This document shows positions 1-7,202 of a stretch of DNA of 11,395 bases, one piece after another; the first letter of the stretch is position 1, and the number at the start of each line of letters is the position of its first letter. Below the pieces are notes generated by a model, which ran no database searches, was not told the DNA's origin, and saw nothing but the letters and a program-made list of their open reading frames with translations. This stretch comes from Baffinella frigidus (lineage: Eukaryota; Cryptophyceae; Cryptomonadales; Baffinellaceae). A program made the translations under genes and the position numbers. The stretch spans positions 73,311 through 84,705 of the forward strand of contig MU647185.1 in the NCBI GenBank assembly GCA_026770585.1. The letters are read 5' to 3'.

Positions 1-22
1 ACACCCTACACCCTACACCCAC
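1..22. repeat. short ACACCCT tandem repeat at window edge
   Basis: Three copies of the 7-mer ACACCCT open the window. On the opposite strand this reads AGGGTGT, the same variant that recurs at 388-448, so it is probably the edge of a larger degenerate telomere-like tract lying to the left. Confidence 0.7.
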
Positions 23-59
23 AGCGCCCACGATGACCTTTCGGGGCGACGGCGCCCAC

Positions 60-318
60 AGCATCGACAATCGCCTCCCGCACCCCCGCACACGCGTCCT
101 CGCACCTGCTTTCGCGTGCAGGGTTCAAGGACCAGGATTTATGACAGCCCACACACAAATATCCAGTTTCCGGAGGGGGGTTGTGCCGCCCCACACGAAA
201 AAATCAGTTTCTGAGGGGGTTTTGTGTCCACCCACACAAAAAGATTCAGTTCCAGGAGGGGGCTACAGCGTCGACTATGGCCCCCCCCACCCCCGCAAAC
301 GCGTCCTCACACCTACTT
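60..318. repeat. ~50 bp direct repeat bracketing a ~40 bp tandem triplet
   Basis: Bases 60-112 and 269-318 are diverged direct copies; both contain CACCCCCGCA and ACGCGTCCTC and end in CACCT.CTT. Between them are three tandem units of about 40 bp (151-189, 191-229, 230-267), each with CCACAC, then an A-rich segment, a CAGTTTC-like core and a G-run. No credible gene is seen; the frames here are broken by the repeat structure. Confidence 0.65.
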
Positions 319-330
319 GAAGGTATGGGA

Positions 331-502
331 TGTAGGGGTTAGGGGTTAGGTTTGGGGTCTAGGGTTCAGGGGGGGGTTAGGGGGGGTGTAGGGATGGTGT
401 AGGGAGGGTGTAGGGAGGGTGAAGGGAGGGTGTAGGGAGGGTGTATGGAGGGGTTAGGGGTAAGGGGTTAGTTGTTAGGGGTTAGGGGTTAGGGGTTAGG
501 GG
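331..502. repeat. degenerate telomere-like G-rich tract
   Basis: The plus strand is G-rich throughout. An 11-mer of the form GGTGTAGGGAG is repeated at about 388-448, and GGGGTTA 7-mers run at about 449-502. These are variants of the TTTAGGG motif found elsewhere in the window. The variation argues for an old interstitial array and not an active chromosome end. Confidence 0.75.
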
Positions 503-652
503 TGACCGCGCGAGCGCAGCCGAGAGCGCCCCGGACCGCTTAGGGTTTAGGGTTTAGTGTTTCGTGTTTCGTGTTTAGGTGGGGGTTAGGTGGGGGTAAG
601 GGAGGGTTTGGGGGTCACCGCGCGAGTGCAGCCGAGAGCGCCCCGGAGCGCT
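503..652. repeat. 40 bp direct repeat around a TTTAGGG/GTGTTTC tract
   Basis: Bases 503-541 and 614-652 are near-identical (CCGCGCGAG, then GCAGCCGAGAGCGCCCCGGA). The 542-613 interval holds TTTAGGG and GTGTTTC variants. No gene is supported here. Confidence 0.7.
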
Positions 653-788
653 CACACCCCGAGAGAGAGAGGGCGCGCGCCGCCGCCATGCGCGCTGTGG
701 AGAGGATTTGTGGGTTAGGGTTTAGGGTTCAGGGTTCAGGATTTGGTGACCAGGACCACCGCTCATTTAGGGTCACTGTTCCGCGTGA

Positions 789-899
789 GTGAGGGGTTAG
801 CATGCTGTGTGGAGTGAGGCCACGGACTGTACGGTGGTGGGCTAGAGCGGGCGCGGGTGACAGCTAGCCCCGGAGTGCGCGCGACCCCGGAGATATGCA

Positions 900-930
<31 letters not shown>

Positions 931-1265
931 TAGATATGGTAGATAGATAGACAGATAGATAGATAGATATAAATAGATAGATATAGATAGATAGAAAGCT
1001 AGATAGATAGATAGACAGGAGCGCGCCCCCCCGGAGACATGCAGCGCGCTTCTGGTGACGCCAGGACAACTTCATACCAGGACACCAGCGACCTTAGGGT
1101 CACCGCTTTTCGCGCGTGAGGGGTTAGCATGCTGTGTGGAGTTAGGCCACGGACTGTACGGTAGTGGGCTAGAGCGGGCGCGGGTGACAGCTAGCACCGG
1201 AGTGCAGGCGCGCCCGGAGACATGCAGCGCGCTTCTGGTGACGCCCGGACTTCTTCACACGCGGA
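789..1265. repeat. duplicated ~110-150 bp unit split by a microsatellite
   Basis: The segment starting GTGAGGGGTTAGCATGCTGT at 789 recurs at 1116, an offset of 327 bp, and stays similar through CGGACTGTACGGT and GGGTGACAGCTAGC. The distal part of the unit (GGAGACATGCAGCGCGCTTC) appears at about 1035 and again at 1216. The first copy is therefore split by the TAGA array at 900-1017, while the second is uninterrupted. Frames across the unit show no conserved protein. Confidence 0.8.
900..1017. repeat. TAGA (GATA) microsatellite
   Basis: Imperfect TAGA tandem array, with TATAGATA, CAGA and AAGC interruptions. The uninterrupted homologous site in the neighbouring copy (about 1216-1225) suggests that the array expanded within the first copy. 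Confidence 0.95.
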
Positions 1266-1540
1266 CACCAAACTCGAAGCCGCTTCGGGGTGTGTGGTGC
1301 ACCGAGAAGGCCCAAACCGGCAATTCGACAAATCGACAACGGCCAAGTCCTAGTGGAATAGCTCTATCATAATCCGGGGACATGTTTAATTTAAAAGAAA
1401 ATGGACCCCTGTTTGTTCGTAGGAGTTGGACGAAGGTTAATTAGGGGCCTAAGTAAATTTGATTAGGGCCACCATCCGGTTTGACAGGCCATTTTCTTCT
1501 GAATTAAAGAGGTTCCTGGATGAATCTAAGAAAAGCGGTG
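1266..1540. other. unannotated spacer
   Basis: No repeat, hairpin or convincing coding signal was recognised. Base composition shifts from GC-rich to AT-rich at about 1360-1400. The open frames are short and lack support. Confidence 0.5.
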
Positions 1541-1839
1541 CCTGTCTCGTCCGGACCGGATGTCATGAAATCGAATTATTTTCGCAAAATGTGGAATATA
1601 TAGAGAGCGCTGTGCAGAGAAGTTGGCCACGGGAAATAATGGAAAATCGAGAAATTGGAGTCGTTTTGTCAACTTTGGAGAAATTTAGTACCATGAATTT
1701 CTCAAAAGTGAACAAAATGGCTCCAATTTCCCCATTTTCCCATTTTCCGGCGGCCAACTTCTCTGCACAGCGCTCTACCTGCCTCGTCCGGACCGGATGC
1801 CATGAAATCGAATTATTTTCGCGAAATGTGGAACATATA
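1541..1839. repeat. 62 bp direct repeats flanking a foldback
   Basis: Bases 1541-1602 and 1778-1839 are direct copies differing at about five positions. Both contain CTCGTCCGGACCGGATG, CATGAAATCGAATTATTTTC and AAATGTGGAA. The foldback at 1604-1776 sits exactly between them. This may be a tandem duplication with a later insertion, or a duplication created during insertion. Confidence 0.85.
1604..1776. mobile_element. foldback element (MITE-like)
   Basis: This is an imperfect palindrome over its whole length. The outer ends AGAGCGCTGTGCAGAGAAGT and its complement match perfectly, followed by GTTGGCC. The arms then stay similar through A-rich and GGAAA segments to the centre near 1680-1703, where GAGAAATT faces AATTTCTC. 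It has no coding capacity. It shares the TTGGAGYC.TTTTG core with other foldbacks in the window. The overlapping open frames on both strands are consequences of the palindrome. Confidence 0.75.
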
Positions 1840-1864
1840 CTATTAAAAACAAGGCGTATATGTA

Positions 1865-2336
1865 CCTGGCTTGTCCGGATCGCACGAGAGGCGGGACACG
1901 CGGATAGAGACGGCTCACTGAACAGGTTATGAACCTCGAATATCAGGGAAAATAGCACGGGGCTTGGAGCCATTTCCTGATTTTATTTGTGCCCAGAAAC
2001 GTTGTATACACTTGTACATGTATTGTAAGGGTGTTTTGTGGTACCTGTCTCGTCCGGATCGGACGCGATGCGGGACACGAGGACGGACACGCTTGCCGAG
2101 AGCCCCGCCGGCCCTTATATGTCTTATATATGTCTTATATACTGTTAACATTGCTTATATATATTGTTGACACGGCTTATGTACATTGTTAACAAGGCTT
2201 ATATATTTTTAACAAGGCGTCAATATTTGTAACACGGCGTATATATTGTTAACAAGGCTTGTATACTGTAAAAAAAAAACTTATATGCACCTGTCTCGTC
2301 CGAATCGGACGCGATGCGGGACACGAGGACGGAAAC
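1865..2336. repeat. dispersed CCTGTCTCGTCCGGA module
   Basis: A ~48 bp module occurs at 1865-1913, 2044-2090 and 2290-2336: CTCGTCCGGATCGGACG-like, then GCGGGACACG and AGGACGGA. Its first 20 bp also begin the 62 bp repeats at 1541 and 1778, giving five occurrences. Copies at 2044 and 2290 are followed by GAGAGCCCCGCCGGCCC, which also recurs at about 2478. No coding function is inferred. Confidence 0.8.
2113..2270. repeat. AT-rich tandem repeat, ~20-22 bp unit
   Basis: About six degenerate units of the form TGTTAACAAGGCTTATATAT lie in a row and end at a run of ten A residues (2270-2279). The dyad TGTTAACA is part of each better-preserved unit. Confidence 0.75.
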
Positions 2337-2373
2337 GCCCGCTGAGAGCCCCGCCGGCCCCGCCTGCCGCGAC

Positions 2374-2800
2374 AAAAGTTGACGTAACCACGACAAAAGT
2401 TGATATTTTTGACCAGAACCGTCAACTTTTACCAATGTCGTGTCGGTAAAAGTTGTCACGGGGACACAGACGGCCGCGAGAGCCCCGCCGGCCCCGCCTG
2501 CCGCGCCAAAAGTTGTCAGACCCGTCAACTTCAACGGCCAGAGTTGACGATTTTGACCAGAACCGTCAACTTCACCCAATGACCACGGCGAAAGTTGACG
2601 TTTTGACCAGAACCGTTAACTTGAACGCAAAAGTTGATCCGGAGGAGGCAGGGGGACACGCGGACAGAGACGTTTGTTCACCTGGAAGGTCACGACAAAA
2701 GTTGACCGACCACGACAAAAGTTGACGGTTTTGACCAGAACCGTCAACTTCACCCACTGACCACGGCAAAAGTTGACGTTTTGACCAGAACCGTTAGGAT
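2374..2800. repeat. cluster of AAAAGTTGACG / TTTTGACCAGAACCGT hairpin repeats
   Basis: TTGACCAGAACCGT occurs five times (about 2409, 2554, 2603, 2731 and 2782), each preceded by AAAGTTGAC-like sequence. In the best copies (2717-2750) AAGTTGACGGTT and AACCGTCAACTT form a perfect 12-bp stem with a short loop. Copies near 2537-2617 and 2714-2795 form a duplicated two-hairpin block. The recurring peptide DQNRQL in overlapping frames is an artefact of the repeat. Confidence 0.85.
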
Positions 2801-2842
2801 CCTGGAAGGTCTCGACCCCCGCTCAGAGCAGCGGCATTTCCG
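2801..2842. repeat. direct repeat, partner at 3489-3533
   Basis: CCTGGAAGGTCTC and CAGAGCAGCGGCATTTCC recur in diverged form at 3489-3533 (CCTGGAATGTCTC and CAGAGCAGCTTCATTTCC), with small length differences between the two blocks. Confidence 0.65.
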
Positions 2843-2966
2843 GGGATCATTTCAAGCCCCTTGCCCTGAAATGACGGGAAATTTGTACCACATTTTTTTG
2901 GATGCACACATCATCGAAGGCCCCGGTGGCTGCTCAGTGGGGGGTTGGGGTTTGCGGGCTACTTTG

Positions 2967-3222
2967 CATACCAGAATCTGTCCTGACTTACGCTATGTTA
3001 AGTCTTCTTGTTATGCCTAAAATAGCATATCCACCCTTATCTTCGGTGTTGGAGGCCTCAAGAGGCGGACATGCTACTTTGCGCCCGCAAACCCCCACCC
3101 CCCACAAAGTAGCTGCATATCCGCCTCTTGAGGCCTCCAACGCCGAAGATAAGGGTGAATGTGCTATTTTAGGCATAACAAGAAGGCTTAACATAGCATA
3201 AGTCAGGACAGATTCTGGTATG
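2967..3222. mobile_element. 256 bp foldback element with ~105 bp inverted arms
   Basis: The ends CATACCAGAATCTGTCCTGA and its complement are perfect. The inverted arms (2967-3074 and 3115-3222) differ at only about six positions, and the inner loop contains a smaller hairpin, GCTACTTTG/CAAAGTAGC. A TA dinucleotide borders CCAG at both ends, compatible with TA insertion as in Tc1/mariner-type MITEs, but the palindromic ends make the boundary ambiguous. No transposase is present. The G-rich stretch just outside the left end (2939-2968) is an inverted copy of the loop sequence. Confidence 0.85.
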
Positions 3223-3688
3223 TTATCCACCGTTACCTTAAGTTAACGGAGGTTCCACTTTCGCTTTGAGACGTCCCAATCTCGACTTTTGTCTCGGTGG
3301 GCAGCGCTCTTTCGGTGCAGGTGCGAGCTGCGCCCCTAGGCCCTGTGTGTTCAATAAAGATCCTGAACGGCAGTCGAGAAGCAAGAGGAACGAGATGGAA
3401 TCGGGCGGTCGAATAGTCCTCGAGATTAGATTATATCTCAGATTTGGCGTGGCATTGGAGCCATTTCGTACTTTCAGGGGTGTGTTCACCTGGAATGTCT
3501 CCACGCCCCCCGCGCAGAGCAGCTTCATTTCCACCGCAAGACGCCGTGCGTCCTGCTTTAGGGTTTGAGGTTCAGGGGTGAGGGGTCTTTGATTTTTTTA
3601 GCTCAAAAATTGACATTTACATAAAGGCCACGGACCGCCTCGAATGCTCCGAAGTGAGGTCTTTTGATGGGAGTTGGTTTTTCGGGTG
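3223..3688. other. spacer with dispersed repeat modules
   Basis: No gene is supported. Two dispersed modules lie here: AATCGGGCGGTCGAATAGTC (3399-3421, recurring at 3730-3752), and a 30+ bp segment at about 3450-3482 (TTGGAGCCATTTCGTACTTT) that recurs inverted at about 5803-5833. The latter gives the same short peptide in unrelated frames, a repeat effect. Confidence 0.65.
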
Positions 3689-3729
3689 TGTACCAAGCGG
3701 GGGTCGGAAATCGACCCCCGGATGGTACA
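3689..3729. repeat. two-step stem-loop
   Basis: TGTACCA / TGGTACA forms the outer 7-bp stem and GGGGGTCG / CGACCCCC the inner 8-bp stem, separated by 3-nt internal bulges and closed by the loop GAAAT. Confidence 0.85.
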
Positions 3730-3752
3730 AATCGGGCGATCGAATAGTCCTC

Positions 3753-3872
3753 TTAGCTGTGCCTGAGTTTTATTCTAGCTCGTCCTAAAAAACATTTTAA
3801 GAGCAGACATCCAGTACAAAAGGGCGTATAGAAAGCCTTTAGGACGAGCCGGAATAAAACTCAGGCAGAGCC
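3753..3872. mobile_element. ~120 bp foldback element
   Basis: Inverted arms contain CCTGAGTTTTATTC and CTCGTCCTAAA with few mismatches, and the ends are GCTGTGCC / GGCAGAGC. A 7-bp direct repeat AGTCCTC lies immediately outside both ends (3746-3752 and 3873-3879) and may be a target duplication. No open frame of note. Confidence 0.75.
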
Positions 3873-3954
3873 AGTCCTCGGGCGGGTGGGGGCACACAGG
3901 TTTTGTCGCTTAGGGGTTCAAGTCCACCTACCCTAACACAGGCTACCGTAACAC

Positions 3955-4065
3955 ACACGTACCCTCCACACATACTCCTTCGGCCGGCCCCCGATTTCCC
4001 CCTGCAAGGAAGTATGCCTGAAGGGTGGACACCATAACGCATACCTACCCTCCACACATACTCAA
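3955..4065. repeat. direct repeat ACCCTCCACACATACTC
   Basis: ACCCTCCACACATACTC occurs at about 3960 and again at about 4048, each preceded by an AC-rich segment (CACACGT / GCATACCT). Confidence 0.7.
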
Positions 4066-4107
4066 TCAGTCCGGCCTGGACGGGTATGTGTTAGGGTCGA
4101 TCCACTG

Positions 4108-4139
4108 TATTCGAAATCCCTTCCAAGTCCGCTGTGTGG
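4108..4139. repeat. dispersed module ending AAGTCCGCTGTGTGG
   Basis: The 32 bp segment TATTC.AAATCCCTTC then AAGTCCGCTGTGTGG recurs with two mismatches at 10795-10826. Its last 15 bp recur again at 10999-11013. Confidence 0.8.
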
Positions 4140-4156
4140 AGTGGGAGAGTGGGAGA

Positions 4157-4464
4157 GGGCACCGTCGACGTCGACCCGAGCGTCACGAAATCCTCCTCCC
4201 CCAATTCCAGGAGAACCGCCCCTAGCGTCTAATACGCGACGGGACTGGAGTGGGAGAGCCACGCCAGACTGCTGGAGGGGGCAGCTCCGTGTGGGAACGC
4301 CGATTCTGGCGTTCAACTACCCCAAAAGTCAACGACCCCCCCTTGTTCCTTCCGGGGAGTTGACTTTTGGCGGCCCCTTCCGAGAATCTGGCGTGGGGGG
4401 CACCGCTGATGTCGATCCGAGCGTGACGAAATCCTCCTCCCCAAACTCCAGGAGAATCGCCCCT
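4157..4464. repeat. 67 bp direct repeats enclosing a hairpin
   Basis: Bases 4157-4223 and 4398-4464 are direct copies about 88% identical (GGGCACCG start, ACGAAATCCTCCTCCC core, CGCCCCT end). Between them a perfect 12-bp stem, CCAAAAGTCAAC / GTTGACTTTTGG (about 4323-4372), is flanked by GATTCTGGCG and GAATCTGGCG. Confidence 0.8.
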
Positions 4465-4479
4465 GGTGTTTTGGGAGTT

Positions 4480-4762
4480 GGGGGTTAGGGGTGAGGGTTT
4501 AGGGTTTAGGGTTCAGTTTTAGGGTTGAGGGTTCAGGGTTTAGGGTTCAGGGTTTGGGGTTGAGAGTTAGGGGTTTGGGGGTTAGGGATTAGGGTTTAGG
4601 GTTCAGTTGTAGGGTTCAGGGTTTAGGGTTTAGGGTTTGGGGTTTAGGGTTTGGGGTTTAGGGTTTAGGGTTGAGGGTTGAGGGTTGAGGGTTTAGGGTT
4701 CAGGGTTCGGGGTTTAGGGTTGAGGGTTTAGGGTTTAGGGTTTAGGGTTCGGGGTTTAGGGC
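4480..4762 (+). repeat. interstitial telomere-like array (TTTAGGG variants)
   Basis: About 280 bp of TTTAGGG with frequent variants (TTCAGGG, TTGAGGG, TTTGGGG). The G-rich strand is the plus strand. The degree of variation points to an old, inactive array. Confidence 0.95.
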
Positions 4763-4764
4763 TG

Positions 4765-5413
4765 ACCGGTGTAGGCGTCCTCCTTGTAGACTCCGGCGTC
4801 GATCCCCACCGCGGTCATCAAGACGCATACCCCATTCCAGGGGGGATGCAAACGCAAAGTCTGAGTGAGTCTGTCAAACAAATTTTTAAAAGGGTTTCTG
4901 GTAAAAAAAAACCGGCAAAAGTTACAAAAACCCGGCTTTTTGGTTAAAAAACGGGGGGTTTTGGTACCCCTTAAGTGCCCATGCCATCAAATTTGAGGGC
5001 CAAGAGGTCCTAGGCAGGTCCTAGGGCCCTACGGTAGGGCGTATGAGCCTACTGGTCACTTAAGGGATAGTAACGAAGAGGGTTACCGGTGACGGCGTCC
5101 TCCTTGTAGACTCCGGCATCGACCCCCACCGCGGTCATCAAGATGCATACCCCATTCCAGGGGGGATGCGGACGCAAAGTCTGAGTGAGTCTGTCAAACA
5201 GTCTGTCAAACAGACACCTCAGGGAAAGAGTTGATTTTTTAAAAGGGTTTCTGGTAAAAAAAACGGCAAAAGTTACAAAACCCCGGCTTTTTGGTTAAAA
5301 AACGGCTTTTTTTTGGTGTAGTAACGAAGAGGGTTACCGGTGACGGCGTCCTCCTTGTAGACTCCGGCGTCGATCCCCACTGCTGTCATGAAGATGCATA
5401 CCTGGAGGAGGAG
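4765..5413. repeat. ~250-320 bp cassette, three direct copies
   Basis: Copies begin ACCGGTG at 4765, 5085 and 5336 and share GGCGTCCTCCTTGTAGACTC, CCCCAC, TCATCAAGA.GCATACC, GTCTGAGTGAGTCTGTCAAA, AAAAGGGTTTCTGG and GGCAAAAGTTAC. Copies two and three also share the upstream leader TAGTAACGAAGAGGGTT (5068 and 5319, offset 251 bp). Copy three breaks off into the GA microsatellite after GATGCATACCTGGAGG. No frame is conserved across copies. Confidence 0.9.
5007..5040. repeat. CCTAGG / CCCTACGG palindromic module, copy 1
   Basis: Two CCTAGG sites about 12 bp apart are followed by the dyad CCCTACGGTAGGG. This belongs to a family with members at 5904-5947, 10106-10134 and 10745-10777. Confidence 0.7.
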
Positions 5414-5418
5414 AGAGC

Positions 5419-5459
<41 letters not shown>

Positions 5460-5549
5460 TGTGCGAGAGAGAGCGAGTGTGTGAGAGAGAGAGAGCGAGA
5501 GAGAGCGAGCGAGCGAGAGAGAGAGAGAGCGAGAGAGAGAGAGAGAGAC
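5404..5549. repeat. GA-rich microsatellite
   Basis: GAGA array with GAGC, GTGT and GCGA interruptions. Both edges are partial copies of the 4765-type cassette (ATGCATACCTGGAGG at 5394 and about 5585), so the array expanded inside a cassette copy. The open frames here encode only Arg-Glu runs and are not genes. Confidence 0.95.
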
Positions 5550-5566
5550 CCTAGGGTGTATGTATG

Positions 5567-5611
5567 CCCACTGCGGGCATGCAGATGCATACCTGGAGGG
5601 GGGGGGGGGGG
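5567..5611. repeat. partial fourth cassette copy ending in G14
   Basis: CCCACTGCGGGCATGCAGAT then GCATACCTGGAG matches the end of cassette copy three. It runs into 14 consecutive G residues (5598-5611), followed by a short TTTAGGG remnant. Confidence 0.75.
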
Positions 5612-5639
5612 CTAGGGTTTAGGGACCAGGTTGGTATCT

Positions 5640-5900
5640 AAACCCTAAAAGTACGAAAGGGCTCTACCGCCACGCCAGGATCCAAGATGGAATATATTAG
5701 GTGCCGGGACGAGACCAGGCCATTACCCCAGGATTTGACTTCGGCCTACGACCTTGACTGGAGTCATCCAAAGATTCCCGGTACAAGTCCAGGAATTTCA
5801 AACCCTGAAAGTACGAAATGGCTCCAATGCCAAGCCAATATTAGGTAACGGGACGACCCGCACCCGGACTGAAAATACTACGAGTCCATCTATTCACACC
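5640..5900. other. spacer with shared 25-45 bp modules
   Basis: It contains CCCCAGGATTTGACTTCGGC then CTACGACCTTGAC, parts of which recur at 6091-6114, 6780-6795 and 7345-7380. It also contains the inverted partner (about 5803-5833) of the 3450-3482 segment. No coding gene is supported. Confidence 0.6.
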
Positions 5901-5903
5901 CCC

Positions 5904-5947
5904 CCTAGGAACTTCCTAGGCCCCTACGGATTTCCTACCGTAGGGTC
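5904..5947. repeat. CCTAGG / CCCTACGG palindromic module, copy 2
   Basis: CCTAGG, nine-base spacing, CCTAGG, then CCCCTACGG...CCTACCGTAGGG. The two halves pair as CCTACGG/CCGTAGG. Same arrangement as copy 1, with the second half-site preserved. Confidence 0.75.
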
Positions 5948-5953
5948 GTAAGG

Positions 5954-6045
5954 CACACCCGGTTTGTACCAGGAATGGTCTCCATGTCCGCCAGATCTGG
6001 TGTAAAAGTACGAGTGAAGACTTTTTCCTGGTACAAACTGGACGT
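5954..6045. repeat. inverted repeat with GTTTGTACCAGGAA arms
   Basis: GTTTGTACCAGGAA (from 5962) and TTCCTGGTACAAAC (from 6025) form a perfect 14-bp stem around a ~50 bp loop, with partial extension outward (CCGG / CTGG). It may be a short foldback element; no clear target duplication is seen. Confidence 0.8.
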
Positions 6046-6124
6046 GCCGTACAACATACTTTTACCCATTGTGTTTTCGGTCTGGGTGCGGACCTGGTCG
6101 TTTCCCCAGGATTTTCATAGGCTC

Positions 6125-6283
6125 GCAACCTATAATTAGTTTTGTAAAGTAACTCGTTTCTGGTACAAATTATAAAACAAGACCTCGTTTAAAAAGAAAT
6201 TGGAGCCCTTTTTAGTTGTAAATGGACCTTGTTTTATGATTTGTACCAGAACGAGTTGCTTTACAAAACTAATTATAGGTTGC
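6125..6283. mobile_element. 159 bp foldback element
   Basis: 60-bp arms match at about 56 positions: GCAACCTATAATTAGTTTTG, then TAAAG.AACTCGTT, CTGGTACAAAT and ATAAAACAAG on the left, with the complement at 6224-6283. The ~39 bp loop carries TTGGAGCCCTTTTTAG, related to the TTGGAGCC motif seen elsewhere. No transposase and no clear target duplication. Confidence 0.85.
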
Positions 6284-6309
6284 GCCGCTATCAATTTGAC
6301 GTCGACCTC

Positions 6310-6622
6310 GTCCCCCACACCATCTACAGGATTTCCGGTACCCACACGGTGGACTACGAACCTGATGCCGACGGGATCATGCTTCCGATGCTGTCAGCAC
6401 GATGATCTAGCTCCGTTTCACTCGGGTTGACTAAATCGATTGTGTCCTTTTATTCGACCCAAATCGTCAAAAGTCTACTTTTCAAGGGAATTTATCAACT
6501 TTTGGCGAACCGTTGCGATTTGGGCGCACCATTTTGGTGAGCCCGATTCTATTGGAGCAGAGCTAGCTGTCCCCCACACCATCTACAGGATTTCCAGTAC
6601 CCACACGGTGGACTACGAACCT
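6310..6622. repeat. 54 bp direct repeats, one mismatch
   Basis: Bases 6310-6363 and 6569-6622 are identical except for one G/A difference (GTCCCCCACACCATCTACAG start, ACGGTGGACTACGAACCT end). The enclosed ~205 bp includes the hairpin at 6458-6524. A 107-codon frame crosses this region from 6440, but it is built from the repeat and hairpin and lacks coding support. Confidence 0.9.
6458..6524. repeat. hairpin with CCCAAATCG / CGATTTGGG ends
   Basis: A perfect 9-bp outer stem with an inner CAAAAGT / ACTTTTG pairing. The left half (CAAAAGTCTACTTTTCAAGG, from 6467) resembles the inner part of the element at 7044-7177 (CAAAAGTCAATTTTCCAAGG), so it may be a diverged relative. Confidence 0.75.
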
Positions 6623-6900
6623 TTCATCGAAAAGTCAACTTGCCTTGATGCAATTAACTTCACAGATTTTCTGGTGCAATTTGGTCACGTACCCCCCCGG
6701 AATCCAGGCCCAACGAAACACTCGAAGCCCACCGTGTGGACATCCTGCTATTTTCAATCCTAAGAAGTCACGCCAAGGTCGCCTACGACCTTGACCCACC
6801 CTGGAGGGGACTTGCGGCCAATCCCGAATAACCCTTTATCGCAAAAGTTGACAGGATTTGTACCACTAAAATACTTATAAGACCGTTTTGTACCAGATCC
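6623..6900. other. spacer with small hairpins
   Basis: CAAGGTCG / CGACCTTG pair with a 4-nt loop at 6775-6794. TTTGTACCA occurs at 6857 and 6887. No gene or larger element is recognised. Confidence 0.55.
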
Positions 6901-6912
6901 ATTCATCACGGG

Positions 6913-6930
6913 GGACTGAGATCTCAGTCC
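6913..6930. repeat. perfect 18-bp palindrome
   Basis: GGACTGAGATCTCAGTCC is self-complementary with no loop. A second dyad lies just downstream at 6971-6990 (CCACCCTG / CAGGGTGG). Confidence 0.85.
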
Positions 6931-7043
6931 ATTCCAAGGGGAGTTGACTTAAGAATGCTCAAAATACCCCCACCCTGCCTCCAGGGTGGTGGAGCCTGGC
7001 TGGGGCTGCAGCGACCACACTGAGGCAGAGCTAGATCTACGGA

Positions 7044-7177
7044 GGGCCCTTCGGGGGTTATTCAAAAGTCAATTTTCCAAGGGAAAACGGTTTTCAAAAG
7101 TCAATTTTTGGAAGAAAACGGCTCCAAGAACGAGCAAACGGCTCCAAGAACGAGCACCGGATAACCCTCGAAGGGTC
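7044..7177. mobile_element. MITE-like element, first copy of the GGGCCCTTCG family
   Basis: The left end GGGCCCTTCGGGGGTTATTC and right end GGATAACCCTCGAAGGGTC form ~19-bp imperfect terminal inverted repeats. The interior (about 7062-7130) contains two TCAAAAGTCAATTTT-like segments and AAGAAAACGGCTCCAAGAA, and matches the reverse complement of about 10515-10585 in a second copy. A local 21-bp duplication (AACGGCTCCAAGAACGAGCA, 7117-7156) is present only here. No coding content. Confidence 0.8.
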
Positions 7178-7202
7178 TTGCGTGGTGTACGTCGGGGTTT
7201 AA

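Noticed and set aside
842-1075. Minus-strand frame rich in Ser-Ile-Tyr-Leu
   Set aside because: It is the translation of the TAGA microsatellite and flanking duplicated DNA, not a membrane protein.
1459-1973. Overlapping 157- and 136-codon frames on opposite strands
   Set aside because: They share peptides because the region is a palindrome with direct repeats. Neither shows independent coding evidence.
2220-2769. Frames with repeated GQNRQL or DQNRQL peptides
   Set aside because: The peptides come from the AAGTTGACG hairpin repeats, and several frames on both strands show them equally.
2374-2800. CRISPR-like array
   Set aside because: Spacing is irregular, spacers are themselves similar, and the context is eukaryotic with no cas genes.
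2902-3230. Mirror-image 99- and 80-codon frames
   Set aside because: Both encode nearly the same peptide from the two arms of the foldback at 2967-3222.
5291-5615. Open frames with long Arg-Glu runs
   Set aside because: They are simple translations of the GA microsatellite.
6440-6763. 107-codon plus-strand frame
   Set aside because: It spans a hairpin and one copy of a 54-bp repeat, has no codon bias, and no family resemblance was seen.
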